From Liolophura sinensis (taxonomy: Eukaryota > Mollusca > Polyplacophora > Chitonida > Chitonidae), in assembly GCF_032854445.1 (NCBI RefSeq), contig NC_088300.1, forward strand, positions 38,594,458 through 38,658,457: a DNA stretch of 64,000 nucleotides, in the 5' to 3' direction. Below the pieces are notes generated by a model that did not search any database, was not told the origin of the DNA, and saw nothing but the letters and a program-made list of their open reading frames with translations. How positions within the stretch are numbered: the first letter of the stretch is position 1; each line of letters begins with the position of its first letter. Made by a program: the position numbers and the translations under genes. Shown piece after piece: positions 48,612 through 63,300 of the stretch.

Positions 48612-51340
48612 AATATCGCATTGCTCTCCGATCAATACTTCTAGCTGTAGCGGCGTTGAAAAAATGCTTGACGTCATAATTGTGTGCATAGCAACGGATT
48701 TTACTTCTTAGAAACCATTGAAATTTGCAATTTTTTTAACGCTTGTCGATTGCTTACATTACTTGACATCTTTTAGCAGCGCAATTATGTGGGTCAGTGT
48801 TAAGTTGTAGTTTTCACAACAGATTCTATCAACTACCCTATATTTTCACCATACAAATAATGCGGTGTGGTAGTACATGTGGCTAAAGTCATTGGGTTAG
48901 TCTTGGACTTTGAAGTAAGACAATTGCAGGGTCATTTAAATAATCATGGCCAAAAGATTCGACGTCTTCTGGGTTACCCAACGGCACATTAGTTTCAGCC
49001 GAAAGTTTAATATACAAATAACCAGTGACGATGGTACACACTACATTGTAGCTGATGTCAGTCTGCAAAGTAATCGGGCAAAAATTCCAAAGTGGTAAAA
49101 ATTGTTCAAATGCGCTTGCAAAGAAGCTAATCCGACATATCTTGTGAGGAGAAATCGAATGATGCAAACCGCATTGCTCTCCGATCAATACTTCTAGCGG
49201 TAGCGGCGTTCAAAAGATGCTTGACGGCATAATTGTGTGCCTAACAACGGACTTTACTCCTTAGAAACCAGAGAAATTTGCAATTTTTGAACGCTAGTGG
49301 ATTGCCTACATTACTTGACATCTTTTGGTACCGCAGTCATGTGGGTAAGTGTTTAGTTGTAGTTTTCAGAACTAACTCTATCAAGTACCCTATATTTTCC
49401 ACATACAAATGATGTGGTGTGGTACCACAATTAGGTAAAGGCATTGAGTATGTCTTGGACTTAGAAGTTAGACAATTGCTGGGTCAGTTTAATGATCATG
49501 GCCCAAAGATCCGACGTCATCTGGGCTACCCAACGGCACATTAGTTTCAGCCCAAAAGATTAACAGAAAAATGACCAGTGGCGATGGTATACACTACATT
49601 GTAGCTGATGTCAGTCTGCAAAGAAATCGGGCAAAAATTCCAAAGTGGTAAAAATTGTTCAAATGCGCTTGCAAAGAAGCTAATCCGACGTATTTTGGGA
49701 GGAGATATCGAATGGTGCAAACCGCATTGCTCTCCCATCAATACTTCTAGCTGTAGCGGCGTTGAAAAGATGCTTGACGTCATATTTGTGTGCCTAACAA
49801 CGGATTTCACTCCTTTGAAACCAGAGAAATTTGCAATTTTTTTTAACTCTAGTCGATTAATTACATTACTTGACATCTTTTGGCAGCGCAGTTATGTGGG
49901 TGAGTGTTAAGTTGTGATTTTCGGAACTGACTCTATCAAGTACCCTATATTTTCTATATACAAATGATGTGGTGTGGTAGTACATGTGGGTAAAGCCATT
50001 GGGTTAGTCTTGGACATTGAAGTAAGACAATTGCTGCACTACACTACATTGCAGCTGATGTCAGTCAGCTAAGTATTCGTGCAAAAATTCAAAAGTGGTA
50101 AAAATTGTTCAAATGCGCTTGCAAAGAAGCTAATCCGACATATTTTGTGACGAGAAATCGAATGGTTCAAACCCCATTGCTCTCCGATCAATAATTGTAG
50201 CAGTAGCGGCGTTGAAAAAATGCTTGACGTCATAATTGTGTGCATAGCAACGGATTTCACTTCTTAGAAACCATTGAAATTTCCATTTTTTTAACGATAG
50301 TCAATTGTTTACATTACTTGACCTCTTTGGCAACGCAATTATATAGGTCAGTGTTAAGTTGTAGTTTTCAGAACTGACTCTATCAAGTACCCTATATTTT
50401 CCACATACAAATGATGTGGTGAGATAGTACAATTGGGTAAAGCTATTGGGTTAGTCTTGGACATTGAAGTAAGACAATTGCTGGGTAAGTTAAATGATCA
50501 TGGCCCAAAGATTCGACGTCATCTGGGCTACCCAACGGCACATCAGTTTTAGCTCAAAGGTTAATATACAAATGACCAGTGGCGATGGTACACACTACAT
50601 TGTTCCTGATGTCAGTCAGCAAAGTAATCAGGCACGAAATCGAAAGTGGGAAAAGTGTTCAAATACGCTTGCAAAGAAGCTAATCCAACGTATTTTGTAA
50701 TAGGTAATCCAATGGTGCAAACCGCAATGCTCTCCGATCAATACTTCTAGCTGTAGCGGCGTTCAAAAGATGCTTGACCTCATTATTGTGTGCCTAACAA
50801 CGGATTTTACTCCTTAGAAACCATTGAAACTTGCAATTTTTGAACGCTAGTCGATTACTTACATCATTTGGCACTGCAATTATGTGGGTGAGTGTTAAGT
50901 TGTAGTTTTCAGAACTGACTTTATGAAGTACCCTATATTTTCCACATACAAATGATGTGGTGTGGTAGTACATGTGGGTAAAGCCATTGGGTTAGTCTTG
51001 GACATAGAAGTAAGACAATTGCTGGGTCAGTTAAATGATCATGGCCCAAAGATTCGACGCCATCTGGGCTACAACTGAGCACATTAGATTCATGTGAAAA
51101 TTTAATATACAAATGACCAGTGGCGATGGTACACACTACATTGTTGCTAATGTCGGTCAGCAAAGTAATCAGGCACAAATTCGAAAGTGGAAAAATTGTT
51201 CAAATGCGATTGCAAAGAGACCATTCCGACGTATTTTGTGACGAGAAATCGATTGGTGCAAACCGCATTGCTCTCCGATCAATACTTCTAGCAGTAGCGG
51301 CGTTCAAAAGATGTTTGATGTCATAATTGTGTGTTTAACA
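48612..51340 (+). repeat. 550-bp satellite, subfamily A (about 5 copies)
   Basis: Units with anchors GCTCTCCGATCAATACTTCT, AGCTGTAGCGGCGTTGAAAA, GCTTGACGTCATAATTGTGT and GGTAGTACATGTGGGTAAAG. The landmark AAGCTAATCCGACATATTTT recurs near 49127, 49678, 50128, 50678 and 51218 (spacings 551, 450, 550, 540). The 450-bp interval reflects a 100-bp deletion. The left end of the array lies in unique AT-rich sequence near 48.6 kb. Open frames on both strands follow the repeat period. Confidence 0.95.
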
Positions 51341-54300
51341 ACGGCGATGGTACATAGTACAGTGTAGTCAATTTCAATTAGCAAAAAAGCAGATAAAAAT
51401 CCAAGGGTGGGAAAATTGTTCCAATGCTGCTGGTAATAGGCTAATCCGACGTTTTTTGTGACAAGAAATCGAATGGTGCAAACCGTGTTGCTATCCGACA
51501 AATACTTTTGGCTGTAGCGACGTTGAAATGATGATTGACGTCATAATCAAGTGCCCAGCAACGCCTCTTACTGCCTGGAAACCATAGAATATACCAATTT
51601 TTTCAATACCTGCCAATGCCCTGCTCAATTCTGCATCTTTTCGCACCTTATTGATGCGGGTGAGTGTTCAATTGTACTGTTTAGAGCAGACTGTATCAAG
51701 TACCTTGTGTTTTCTACATACAAATGGTGTGGTCTTTCTACATGTAGATAAAGACATTGAGATTGTCTTCGACTAAGAAGTAAGACAATTGCTGGGTGAG
51801 TTAAATTGGCTTGGCCCAAATATTTGACGTCTTCTGGGCTACCGAAGGGCACATAATTTTTTAGGCAAAAGTTTAATATAGTAATGACCAGTGGCGATGG
51901 TACATAGTACAGTGCAGTCAAATTCAATTGGCAAAAAGAGAAGACAAAAATTCAAAAGTGGGAAAATTGTTCCAATGCTGCTGGTAATAGGCTAATCCGA
52001 CGTATTTTGTGACGAGATATCGAATGGTGGAAACCACGTTGTTCTCCGACAAATACTTTTGGCTGTAGCGACAATTGAAATGATGATTGACATCATAATC
52101 ACGTGCCTAGCAACGGCTCTTACTCCTTGGAAGGCAGGGAAATTTCCAATTTTTTCAATACCTGCCGATGCCCTGCTCAGTTCTGCATCTTTTGGCACCT
52201 TATTGATGTGGGTGAGTGTTTAATTGTACTTTTCAGAGCAGATGGTATAAAGTATCTTGTGTTTTCAATATACAAATGGTTTTTCTACATATAGATAAAG
52301 ACATTGAGACTGTCTTCAATATAGAGGTAAGACAATCCCTGGGTGAGTTAAATTGGCTTGGCACAAAGGTTTGACGTCTTCTGGGCTACCGAACGGCAAA
52401 TAACTTATAGCCAAAAGGTTAATATAGTAATGACCAGTGGCAATGGTACAAAACACAGTGTAGCCGATTTCAGTAAGGAAAAAGAGAAGGCAAAAATCCA
52501 AAAGTTGGAAAAATTGTTCCAATGCTGCTGGTAAGACGCTAAACCAAAATATTTGGTGACAAGAATTCAAATGGCGCAAATTGCTTTGCTATCCGACAAA
52601 TACTTTTGGCTGTAGCGACGTTTAAATGATGATTGACGTCATAATCACGTGCCCAGCAACGGTTCTTACTCCTTGGAAACCAGGGAAATTTCTAATTTTT
52701 TTAACATTTGTCGATGCGTGGCTCAATTGAAGTAAGACAATTGCTAAGTGAGTTAAATTTATTAGGCCCAAATATTTGACGTCTTCTGAGCTACCGAACG
52801 GCACATAACTTATAGCCAAAAGTTTAATATAGTAATGACCAGTGGCGAAGGTACATACTACAGTGTAGCCGATTTCAATTAGCAAAAAGAGAAAAAAAGA
52901 GAAAAATTCGAAAGTAGGAAAATTGTTCCAATTCTGCTGGTAATACATTAATCCGACGTATTTTGTGACGAGAAATCGAATGATGCAAACCAAGTTGCTC
53001 TCCGACCATTACTTTTGGCTGTATCCAGTACCTTGTGTTTTCATTATACAAATGGTGTTGTTTTTCTACATGTAGATGAAGACATTGAGTTTTTCTTCGA
53101 CTTAGAAGTAAGACAATTGCTAAGTGAGTTAAATTTGTTTGGCCCAAAGATTTGACGTCTTCTGGGCTACCGAAAGGCACATAATTTTTAGCCAAAAGTT
53201 TAATATATTAATGACCAGTGGCGATGGTACATAGTACCGTGTAGCCGATTTCAATTAGTCAAAAGAGCAGACAAAAATCCAAAAGTGGAAAATATAATTC
53301 CAATGCTGCTGGTAATAGGCTAATCCGACGTATTTTCTGACGAGAAATGGAATGGCGCAAAACGCGTTGCTCTCCGACAAATGTATTTGGATGAAGCGAC
53401 GTTGAAATGATGATTGACGTTATAACCATATGAACAGCAACGGCTCTTTCTTCTTGCAAGCCAGGAGAAATTGAAATTTTTTCAAAACCCGCCGATGCCT
53501 GGCCCAATTCTGCATCCTTTGGCACCTTATTTATGTGGGTGAGGGTTCAATTGTACTTTTTAGAGGAGACTGCATCAAGTACCTTGTGTTTTCTACATAC
53601 AAATGGTGTGGTTTTTCTACATGTAGATAAAAACATTGAGATTGTCTTGGACTTAGAAGTAAGACAATAACTGGATGAGTTAAATTGGTTTGGCCCAAAT
53701 ATTTGACGTCTTCTGGGGTACCAAACGGCACATAGTTTTTAGCCAAAAGTTTAATATAGCAATGACCAGTGGCAATGGTACATAGTACAGTGTAGTCAAT
53801 TTCAACTAGTAAAAAAAAGACGACAAAATTCCAAAAGTGGAAAAAATTGTTCCAATGCTGCTAATACTGGGCTAATCCGACGTATTTTGTGACGATAAAT
53901 GCAACGGTGCAATCCAAGTTTCTCTCCGCCCAATTTTTTTGGCTGTAGCGACGTTGAAATGATGATTGACGTCTTAATCACGTGCCCAGCAACGGCTCTT
54001 ACTCTTTTGAAACAAGAGAAAACTGCAATTTTTTCAATACCTGCAGATGCCCGGCCCAATTCTGCATCTTTTGGCACCATATTGATGTGAATGAGTGTTT
54101 AATTGTACTTTTTAGAGCAGACTGTATCAAGAACCTTGTGTTTTTAATATACAAATAATGTGGTTTTTCTACATGTAGATGAAGACATTGAGATTGTCTT
54201 CGACTTAGAAGTATGACAATTGCTGGGTGAGTTAAATGGGCTTGGCCCAAAGAGATTTTTCGTCTTATGGGCTACCGAAGGGCACATAACTTATAGCCAA

Positions 54301-57300
54301 AAGCTGAATATAGTAATGACCACTCGCGATGGTATATAGTACAGTGTAACCGATTTTAATTAGCAAAAAGGGCAGACGAAAATCCAAAAGTGTTAAAAAT
54401 AAATCCAATGCTGCTGGTAAGAGGCTAATCCGACTTATTTGGTGACGAAAAATCGAATGGCGCAAACCACGTTGCTCTCCGACAAATATATTTGGATGTA
54501 GTGACGTTGAAATGATGATTGACGTCATAATCACGTAAACAGCAACGGCTCTTACTCTTTGGAAACCAGGGAAAATTGCAATTTTTTCAACACCTTCCAA
54601 TACCTGGCCCAATTCTGCATCTTTTGGCACCTTATTGATGTTTGTGAGTGTTCAGTTGTACTTTTTAGATCAGACTGTATCGAGAACCTTGTGTTTTTAG
54701 TATACAAATGGTGTGGTTTTTCTACATGTAGATAAAGACATTAAGACTGTCTTCGAGTCAGAAGTAAGACAATCCCTGGGTAAGTCAAATTGGCTTGGCC
54801 CAAAGATTTGACGTCTCTTGGGCTACCGAACGGCACATAAGTTATTTCCAAAAGTTAAATATAGTAATGACCAGTCGCAATGGTACATAGTACAGTGAAC
54901 CGATTTCAATTAGCAAAATGATCAGCAAAAAATGAAAAAGTGGAAAAAATGTTCCAATGCTGCTGGTAAGAGGCTAATCCGACGTATTTTGGTGACGAGA
55001 AATCGAATGGCGCAAATTGCGTTGCTCTCAGACCAATACCTTTGGCTGTAGCGAAGTTGAAAGGATGAATAACGTCATAAAAATGTGCCCAGAAATGCCT
55101 CTTATTCTTTGGAAACCATGGATATTAGCAATTTTTTCAACACTTTCTCATGTATGGCCTAATTCTGCATCTTTTGGCACCTTATTGATGTGGGTGAGTG
55201 TTCAGTTGTACTTTTTAGAGCAGACTGTATCAAGTACCTTGTGTTTTCTACATACAAATAGTGTGGTTTTTCTACATGTTGATAAAGATATTGAGATTGT
55301 CTTGGACTTAGAATTAAGACAATCCCTGGGAGAGTTAAATGGGCTTGGCCCAAAGATTTTACGTCTTCTGGGCTACCGAACGGCACATAATTTTTAGCCA
55401 AAAGTTGAATATAGTAATGACAAGTGGCGATGGTACATATTACATTGTAGACGATTTCAATTAGGAAAAAGAGCATACAAAAATCCAAAAGTAGATAAAC
55501 TGTTCCAATACTGATTGTAATAAGATAATCAAACGTATTTGGTGAGAGAAAATAGAATAGTGCAAACCGCGTTATTCTCTGACAAATACTTTTGGCTGTA
55601 GCGCCATTGAAATAATGATTGACTTCATAATCACCTGCCCAGCAATGGCTCTTACTCCTTGCGAAAAACGGAAAATTCCAATTTTTTTCAACACCTGCCG
55701 ATGCCCGGTCCAATTCTGCATTTTTTGTCACCTTTTTTATGTAAGTGAGCTTTCAGTTGTACTTTTGAGAGCAGACAGTATCAAGTACCCTGTGTTTTTT
55801 AATATAAATTTGGTGTGATTTTTCTACATGTAGATAAAGACATTAAGACTGTCTTCAAGCTAGAAGTAAGACAATCCCTGGGTAAGTCAAATTGGCTTGG
55901 CCCAAAGATTTGACGTCTTTTGGGCTACCGAACGGCACATAAGTCATAGCGAAAAGTTTAATATAATAATGACCAGTCGCGGTGGTGCATAGTACAGTGA
56001 ACCAATTTCAATTAGCAAAAAGATAAGGGAAAAATGAAAAAGTTGAAAAGTTGTTCCAATGTTGCTGGTAAGAAGCTAATCGGACGCACTTTGTAACGAG
56101 AATTCGAATGGCGCAAACCGTGTTGCTCTCCGACCAATACTTTTGGTTGTAGCGACGTTGAAATCATGAGTGATTTTATAAACGGCCCAGCAATGGCCCT
56201 TACTCCTTGCAAACCATGGAAATTTGCAATTTTTTCAACACTTGCCCATGCCTGACCAAATTCTACATTTTTTTGGCACCTTACTGATGTGGGTAAATGT
56301 TCTATTGTACTTTTTAGTGCAGACTGTATCATGTACCTTGTGTTTTCTACACACAAATAGTGTGCTTTTTCTACATGTAGACAAATCCATTGAGATTGTC
56401 TTCGACTTAGATATAAGACATTCCCTGGGTGAGTTAAATTGGCTTGGCCCAAAAGTTTGACGTCTTCTCGGCTACCGAACGGCACATAACTTAGAGCCAA
56501 AAGTTTAATACAGTAATGACCACTCGGGATGGTAAATAGTACAGTTTAGCAGATTTAAATTAGCAAAAAGAGGAGGCAAAAAATTAAAAGTGGAATAAAC
56601 TGTTCCAATGCTCCTGGTAAGAGACTACTCCGACGTATTTTGTGACAAAGAATCGAATGGCGTAAACCGTGTTGCTCTCCGATGAATTCTTTTGGCTGTA
56701 GCGACGCTGAAATGATGATTAACGTCATAATTACGTGCCAACCAACGGCTCCTAATGCTTGCAAACTAGGGAAAATTGCAACTTTTTCAATACTTGCCGA
56801 TGCCCTGCCAAATTCTGCATCTTTTGGCACCATATTGATGTGGGAAAGAGTTTAATTGTACTTTTTAGAGCAGACGGTATGAAGTACCATGTGTTTTCAA
56901 TATACAAATGGTGTTGTTTTTCTACATGTAGATAAAGACATTCACGTTTTCTTCGACTTAGAAGTATGACAATTGATGAGTGAGTTAAATGGGCTTGGCC
57001 CAAAGAGATTTGACGTCTTCTGGGCTACCGAACGGCACATAACTTATAGCCAAAAGTTTAATATAGTAATGACCACTCACGATGGTATATAGTACAGTGT
57101 AGCGTATTTCAATTAGCAAGAAGAGCAAACAAAAATCAAAGAGTGGAAAAATTGTTCCAATGCTACTGGTAACAGGCTAATCCGACGTATTTTGTGACGA
57201 AAAATCGAATGGCGCAAACCACATTGCTCTCCGACAAATACTTTTGGCTGTAGCGACGTTGAAATGATGATTGACGTCATAATCACGTGAACAGCAACGG

Positions 57301-60300
57301 CTCTTACTTCTTGCAAACCAGGAAAAATAGCAATTTTTTCAAAACCCACCGATGCCCGGCACAATTCTGCATCTTTTGGCACCTTATTGATGTTTGTGAG
57401 TGTTCAATTGAACTTTTTAGAGCAGACTGTATCAAGTACCTTGTGTTTTCAATATACAAATGGTGTGGTTTTTCTACATGTAGATAAAGACATTAAGACT
57501 GTCTTGGAGTTAGAAGTAAGATACTCCCTGGATGAGTTAAATTGGTTTGGCCCAAATATTTAACGTCTTCTGGGCTACGAAAGGGCACATAATTTTTAGC
57601 CAAAAGTTTGATATATCAATGACCAAACACGATGGTACATAGTACAGTTTAGCCGATTTCAATTAGCAAAAAGAGCTGACAAAAATTTAAATGTGGAAAA
57701 ATTGTTCCAATGCTGCTGGTAAGAGCCTAATCCGACGTATCTTGTGGCAAGAAATCGAATGGCGTAAACCGTGTTGCTCTCCGATGAATTCTTTTGGCTG
57801 TAGCGACGATGAAATGATGATTAACGTCATAATTACGTGCCAACCAACGGCTCCTAATGCTTGCAAACTAGGGAAAATTGCAACTTTTTCAATACTTGCC
57901 GATGCCCTGCCAAATTCTGCATCTTTTGGCACCATATTGATGTGGGAAAGAGTTCAATTGTACTTTTTAGAGCAGACGGTATGAAGTACCATGTGTTTTC
58001 AATATACAAATGGTGTTGTTTTTCTACATGTAGATAAAGACATTCACGTTTTCTTCGACTTAGAAGTATGACAATTGATGAGTGAGTTAAATGGGCTTGG
58101 CCCAAAGAGATTTGACGTCTTCTGGGCTACCGAACGGCACATAACTTATAGCCAAAAGTTTAATATAGTAATGACCACTCACGATGGTATATAGTACAGT
58201 GTAGCGTATTTCAATTAGCAAGAAGAGCAAACAAAAATGGAAGAGTGGAAAAATTGTTCCAATGCTACTGGTAAAAGGCTAATCCGACGTATTTTGTGAC
58301 GAAAAATCGAATGGCGCAAACCACATTGCTCTCCGACAAATACTTTTGGCTGTAGCGACGTTGAAATGATGATTGACGTCATAATCACGTGAACAGCAAC
58401 GGCTCTTACTTCTTGCAAACCAGGAAAAATTGCAATTTTTTCAAAACCCACCGATGCCCGGCACAATTCTGCATCTTTTGGCACCTTATTGATGTTTGTG
58501 AGTGTTCAGTTGTACTTTTTAGAGCAGACTGTATCAAGTACCTTGTGTTTTCAATATACAAATGGTGTGGTTTTTCTACATGTAGATAAAGACATTAAGA
58601 CTGTCTTGGAGTTAGAAGTAAGATACTCCCTGGATGAGTTAAATTGGTTTGGCCCAAATATTTAACGTCTTCTGGGCTACGAAAGGGCACATAATTTTTA
58701 GCCAAAAGTTTAATATAGCAATGACCAAACACGATGGTACATAGTACAGTTTAGCCGATTTCAATTAGCAAAGAGGGCTGACAAAAATTTAAATGTGGAA
58801 AAATTGTTCCAATGCTGCTGGTAAGAGGCTAATCCGACGTATCTTGTGGCAAGAAATCGAATGGCGCAAACCGCGTTGCCCTCAGACCAATACTTTTGGC
58901 TGCAGAGGCGTTGAAATGATGGTTGACGTCATAATTACGTGTCCAGCAACGGCTATTACTCCTTGCAAAGCAGGGAAAATTGCAATTTTTTCAAAACCCA
59001 CCGATGCCCGGCACAATTCTGCATCTTTTGGCACCTTATTGATGTTTGTGAGTGTTCAGTTGTACTTTTTAGAGCAGACTGTATCAAGTACCTTGTGTTT
59101 TCAATATACAAATGGTGTGGTTTTTCTACATGTAGATAAAGACATTAAGACTGTCTTCGAGCTAGAAGTAAGATAATCCCTGGATGAGTTAAATTGGTTT
59201 GGCCCAAATATTTAACGTCTTCTGGGCTACGAAAGGGCACATAATTTTTAGCCAAAAGTTTGATATAGCAATGACCAAACACGATGGTACATAGTACAGT
59301 TTAGCCGATTTCAATTAGCAAAAAGAGCTGACAAAAATTTAAATGTGGAAAAATTGTTCCAATGCTGCTGGTAAGAGGCTAATCCGACGTATCTTGTGGC
59401 AAGAAATCGAATGGCGCAAACCGCATTGCCCTCAGACCAATACTTTTGGCTGCAGAGACGTTGAAATGATGGTTGACGTCATAATTACGTGTCCAGCAAC
59501 GGCTATTACTCCTTGCAAAGCAGGGAAAACTGCAAGTTTTTCAACACCTGCCGATGCCTGGCCCAATTCTGCATCTTTTGGCAACTTATTGATGTGGGTG
59601 AGTGTTTAATTGTACTTTTTAGAGCAGACTGTATCAAGTACATTGTGTTTTCTACACACAAATGTTGTGGTTTTCTACATGTAGATAAAGACATTGAGAT
59701 TGTCTTCTACTTATAAATGAGACAATTGCTAAGTAATTTAAATGGGCTTGGCCCTAATATTTGACGTCTTCTGGGTTACAGAACGGCACATAATTTTTAG
59801 CCAAAAGTTTAATACAGTAATGACTAGTGGCAATGGTACATAGTGTAGTGTATCCTATTTGAATTAGCAAAAAGAGCAAACAAAAATCCAAAAGTAAAAA
59901 AATTGCTCCAATGCTGCAGTTAAGATACTAATCCGACATATTTGGTGACGAGAAATCGAATGGTGCAAACCGCGTTGCTCTCCGACAAATACTTTTGGCT
60001 GTAGCGAAGTTGAAATGATGATTGACGTCATAATTACGTGCCCATCAAATTCTCTTACTCCTTTGAAAGTAGTGAAACTTGCAATTTTTTCAGCACCTGC
60101 CGATGCCCGGCCTAATTCTGCATGTTTTGGCACCTTACTAATGTGGTTAACGTCATTGTTCCAATGCTGCTGGTAGGAGGCTAATCCGACGTATTTTGTG
60201 ACGAAAAAGTAAATGGCTCAAACCACTTTGCTTTCTGACAAATACTTTTGGCTGTAGCGACGTAGAAATGATGATTGACGTGAAAATCCAAGCCCAGCAA

Positions 60301-63300
60301 CGGCTCTTACTCCTTGGAAACCAGGGAAAATTGAAATTTTTACAACAACTTCCGATACCTTGCACAATTCTGCATCGTTTGAAACCTTATTAGAGTGGGT
60401 GAGTGTTCAAATGTATTTCTTAGAGTAGACTGTATCAAGTACCTTTTGTTTTCAAAATACAAGTGGGGTGTGGTTTATCTACATGTAGATAAAGACATTG
60501 AGATTGTCGTCGACTTAACAGTAAGACAATCCCTGGGTGAGTTAAATGGGCTTGGCCAAAATATTTGACGTCTTCTGGGCTACCGAAATGCATACAACTT
60601 ATAGCCAAAAGTTGAATATAGTAATGACCACTCGCGATTGTACATAGTACAGTGTGGCCGATTTCAATTAGCAATAAGAACAGGCAAAATTCCAATGCTG
60701 CTGGTAATAGGATAATGCAACAGATTTTGTAACAAAAAATCGAATGGTGCAAACTGCTTTGTTCTCCGACTAACCTTTTTGGCTGTAGCGACAGTAAAAT
60801 AATGATTCACGTTATAATCACGTGACCAGCAGGGCTAATACTACTTGCAAACCAGGGAAAATTGCAAATTTTTCAACACCTGCCAATGCCCGGCCCAATT
60901 CTGCATCTTTTGGCCCCTTTTTGATGTGGGTGAGTGTTGTACTTTTTAGAGCAGACTGTATCAAGAACATTGTGTTTTCAATATACAAATGTTGTGGTTT
61001 TTCTACATGTAGATGAAGACATTGAGATTGTCTTGGGCTTAGAAGTAAGACAATCCCTGGGTGAGTTAAATGGGCTTGGCCCAAAGATTTTACGTCTTCT
61101 GGGCTATCGAAGTTCACATCATTTTTAGGCAAAAGTTAAATACAGTAATGACCAGTGGTGATGGTAGATATTACAGTGTAGCCAATTTTAATTAGCAAAA
61201 AGAGCAAACAAAAATCCAAAAGTGGAAAAATTGTTGTAATGCTGCTGGTAAGAGGCTAATCCGACGTATATTGGTGACAAGAAATCGAATGGTGCAAACC
61301 GCGTTGCTCTCCGACAAATACTTTTGGCTGTAGCGACGATGAAATGATGATTCACGTCATAAATACGTGCCCAGCAACGGCTCTTATTCCTTGCAAACCA
61401 AGGAAATTTGCAATTTTTCCCAACACCTGCCGATGCCCCGCTCAATTCTGCATTTTTTGGCACCTTACTGATGTGGGTGAGTGTTTAATTGTTCTTTTTA
61501 AAGCAGACTGTATTAAGTACCTTGTGTTTTCAATATACAAATGTGTGGTTTTTCTACATGTAGACAAAGACATTAACTTTGTCTTCGACTTAGAAGTAAG
61601 ACAATTGCTGAGTGAGTTAAATGGGTTTGACCCAAAGATTTGACGCCTTCTGGGCTACTGAACGGCACAAAACTTAAAGCCAAAAGTTAAATATAGCAAT
61701 GACCAGTGGCTATGGTACATATTACAGTGATCAGATTTCAATTAGCAAAAAGAGCAGGGAAAAATCAATATAAGGAAAAATTGTTTCAATCGTGCTGGTA
61801 AGAGGCTAATCCGACGTACTTTGTGACGAGAAATCGAATGGTTCAAACTGCGTTGCTCTCAGACCAATACCTTTGGCTGTAGCGAAGTTGAAATGATGAA
61901 TAACGTCATAAACATGTGCCCAGAAATGCCTCTTACTCTTTGGAAACCATGAATATTAGCAATTTTTTCAACACTTGCTTATGCATGGCCCAATTCTGCA
62001 TCTGTTGGCACCTTATTGATGTGGGTGAGTGTTCAGTTGTACTTTTTAGAGCAGACTGTATCAAGTACCTTGTGTTTTCTATATACAAATGGTGTGGTTT
62101 TTCTACATGTAGATAAAGATATTGAGATTGTCTTCGACTTAGAATTAAGACAATCCCTGGGAAAGTGAAATGGGCTTGGCCCAAAGATTTTACGTCTTCT
62201 AAGCTACCGAACGGCACATAATTTTTAGCCAAAAGTTTAATACAGTAATGACTAGTGGCGATGGTACATATTACATTGTAGATGATTTTAATTAGCAAGA
62301 AGAGCATACAAAAAATCAAAAGCGAAAAAACTGTTGCAATACTGATTGTAATAAGATAATCAAACGTATTTGGTGACAAAAATTGAATAGTGCAAACCGC
62401 GTTATTCTCTGAAAAATACTTTTGGCTGTAGCGCCATTGAAATGATGATGGACTTTACAATCACCTGCCCAGCAACGGCTCTTACTCCTTGCAAACCAGG
62501 ATAAAATTGCAATGTTTTCAACACCTGCAGATGCCCGGCCCAATTCTGCATTTTCTGTCACCTTATTTATGTAAATGAGTTTTCATTTGTACTTTTGAAA
62601 GCAGACTGTATCAAGTACCTTGTGTTTTTTATTATAAAAGTGGTATGGTTTTTCTACATGTAGATAAAGATATTAAGACTGTCTTCGAGTTAGAAGTAAG
62701 TCAATCGGTGGATGAGTTAAATTGGTTTGGCCCAAATAATTGACGTCTTCTGGGCTACCAAAAGGCTCATAATTTTTAGGCAAAAGTTTAATACAGTAAT
62801 GACCAGTGTCGATGGTACATAGTACAGTGTAGCCGATTTCNNNNNNNNNNNNNNNNNNNNNNNNNNNNNNNNNNNNNNNNNNNNNNNNNNNNNNNNNNNN
62901 NNNNNNNNNNNNNNNNNNNNNNNNNNNNNNNNNNNNNNNNNNNNNNNNNNNNNNNNNNNNNNNNNNNNNNNNNNNNNNNNNNNNNNNNNNNNNNNNNNNN
63001 NNNNNNNNNNNNNNNNNNNNNNNNNNNNNNNNNNNNNNNNGACCAGCCCTGTTTTTACATAGTACAGTGTAGCCGATTTCAATTAAGAAAAAGACCAGGC
63101 AAAAATGCAAAAGTGGAAAAACTGTTCCAGTGCTGCTGGTAAGAGGCTAATCCGACGTATTTTGTGACGAGAAATCGAATGGTGCAAACCGCGTTGCTCT
63201 CCAACCAATACTTTTGGCTGTAGCGACAATTGAATGATCATTGATGACAAAATCACGTGCCCAGCAACGGCTCTTATTCCATGGAAACCAGGGAAATTTG

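Noticed and set aside
55159-55731. 190-codon minus-strand frame as a real gene
   Set aside because: Spans satellite unit boundaries and equals similar but broken frames in other monomers; kept only as an observation on the satellite.
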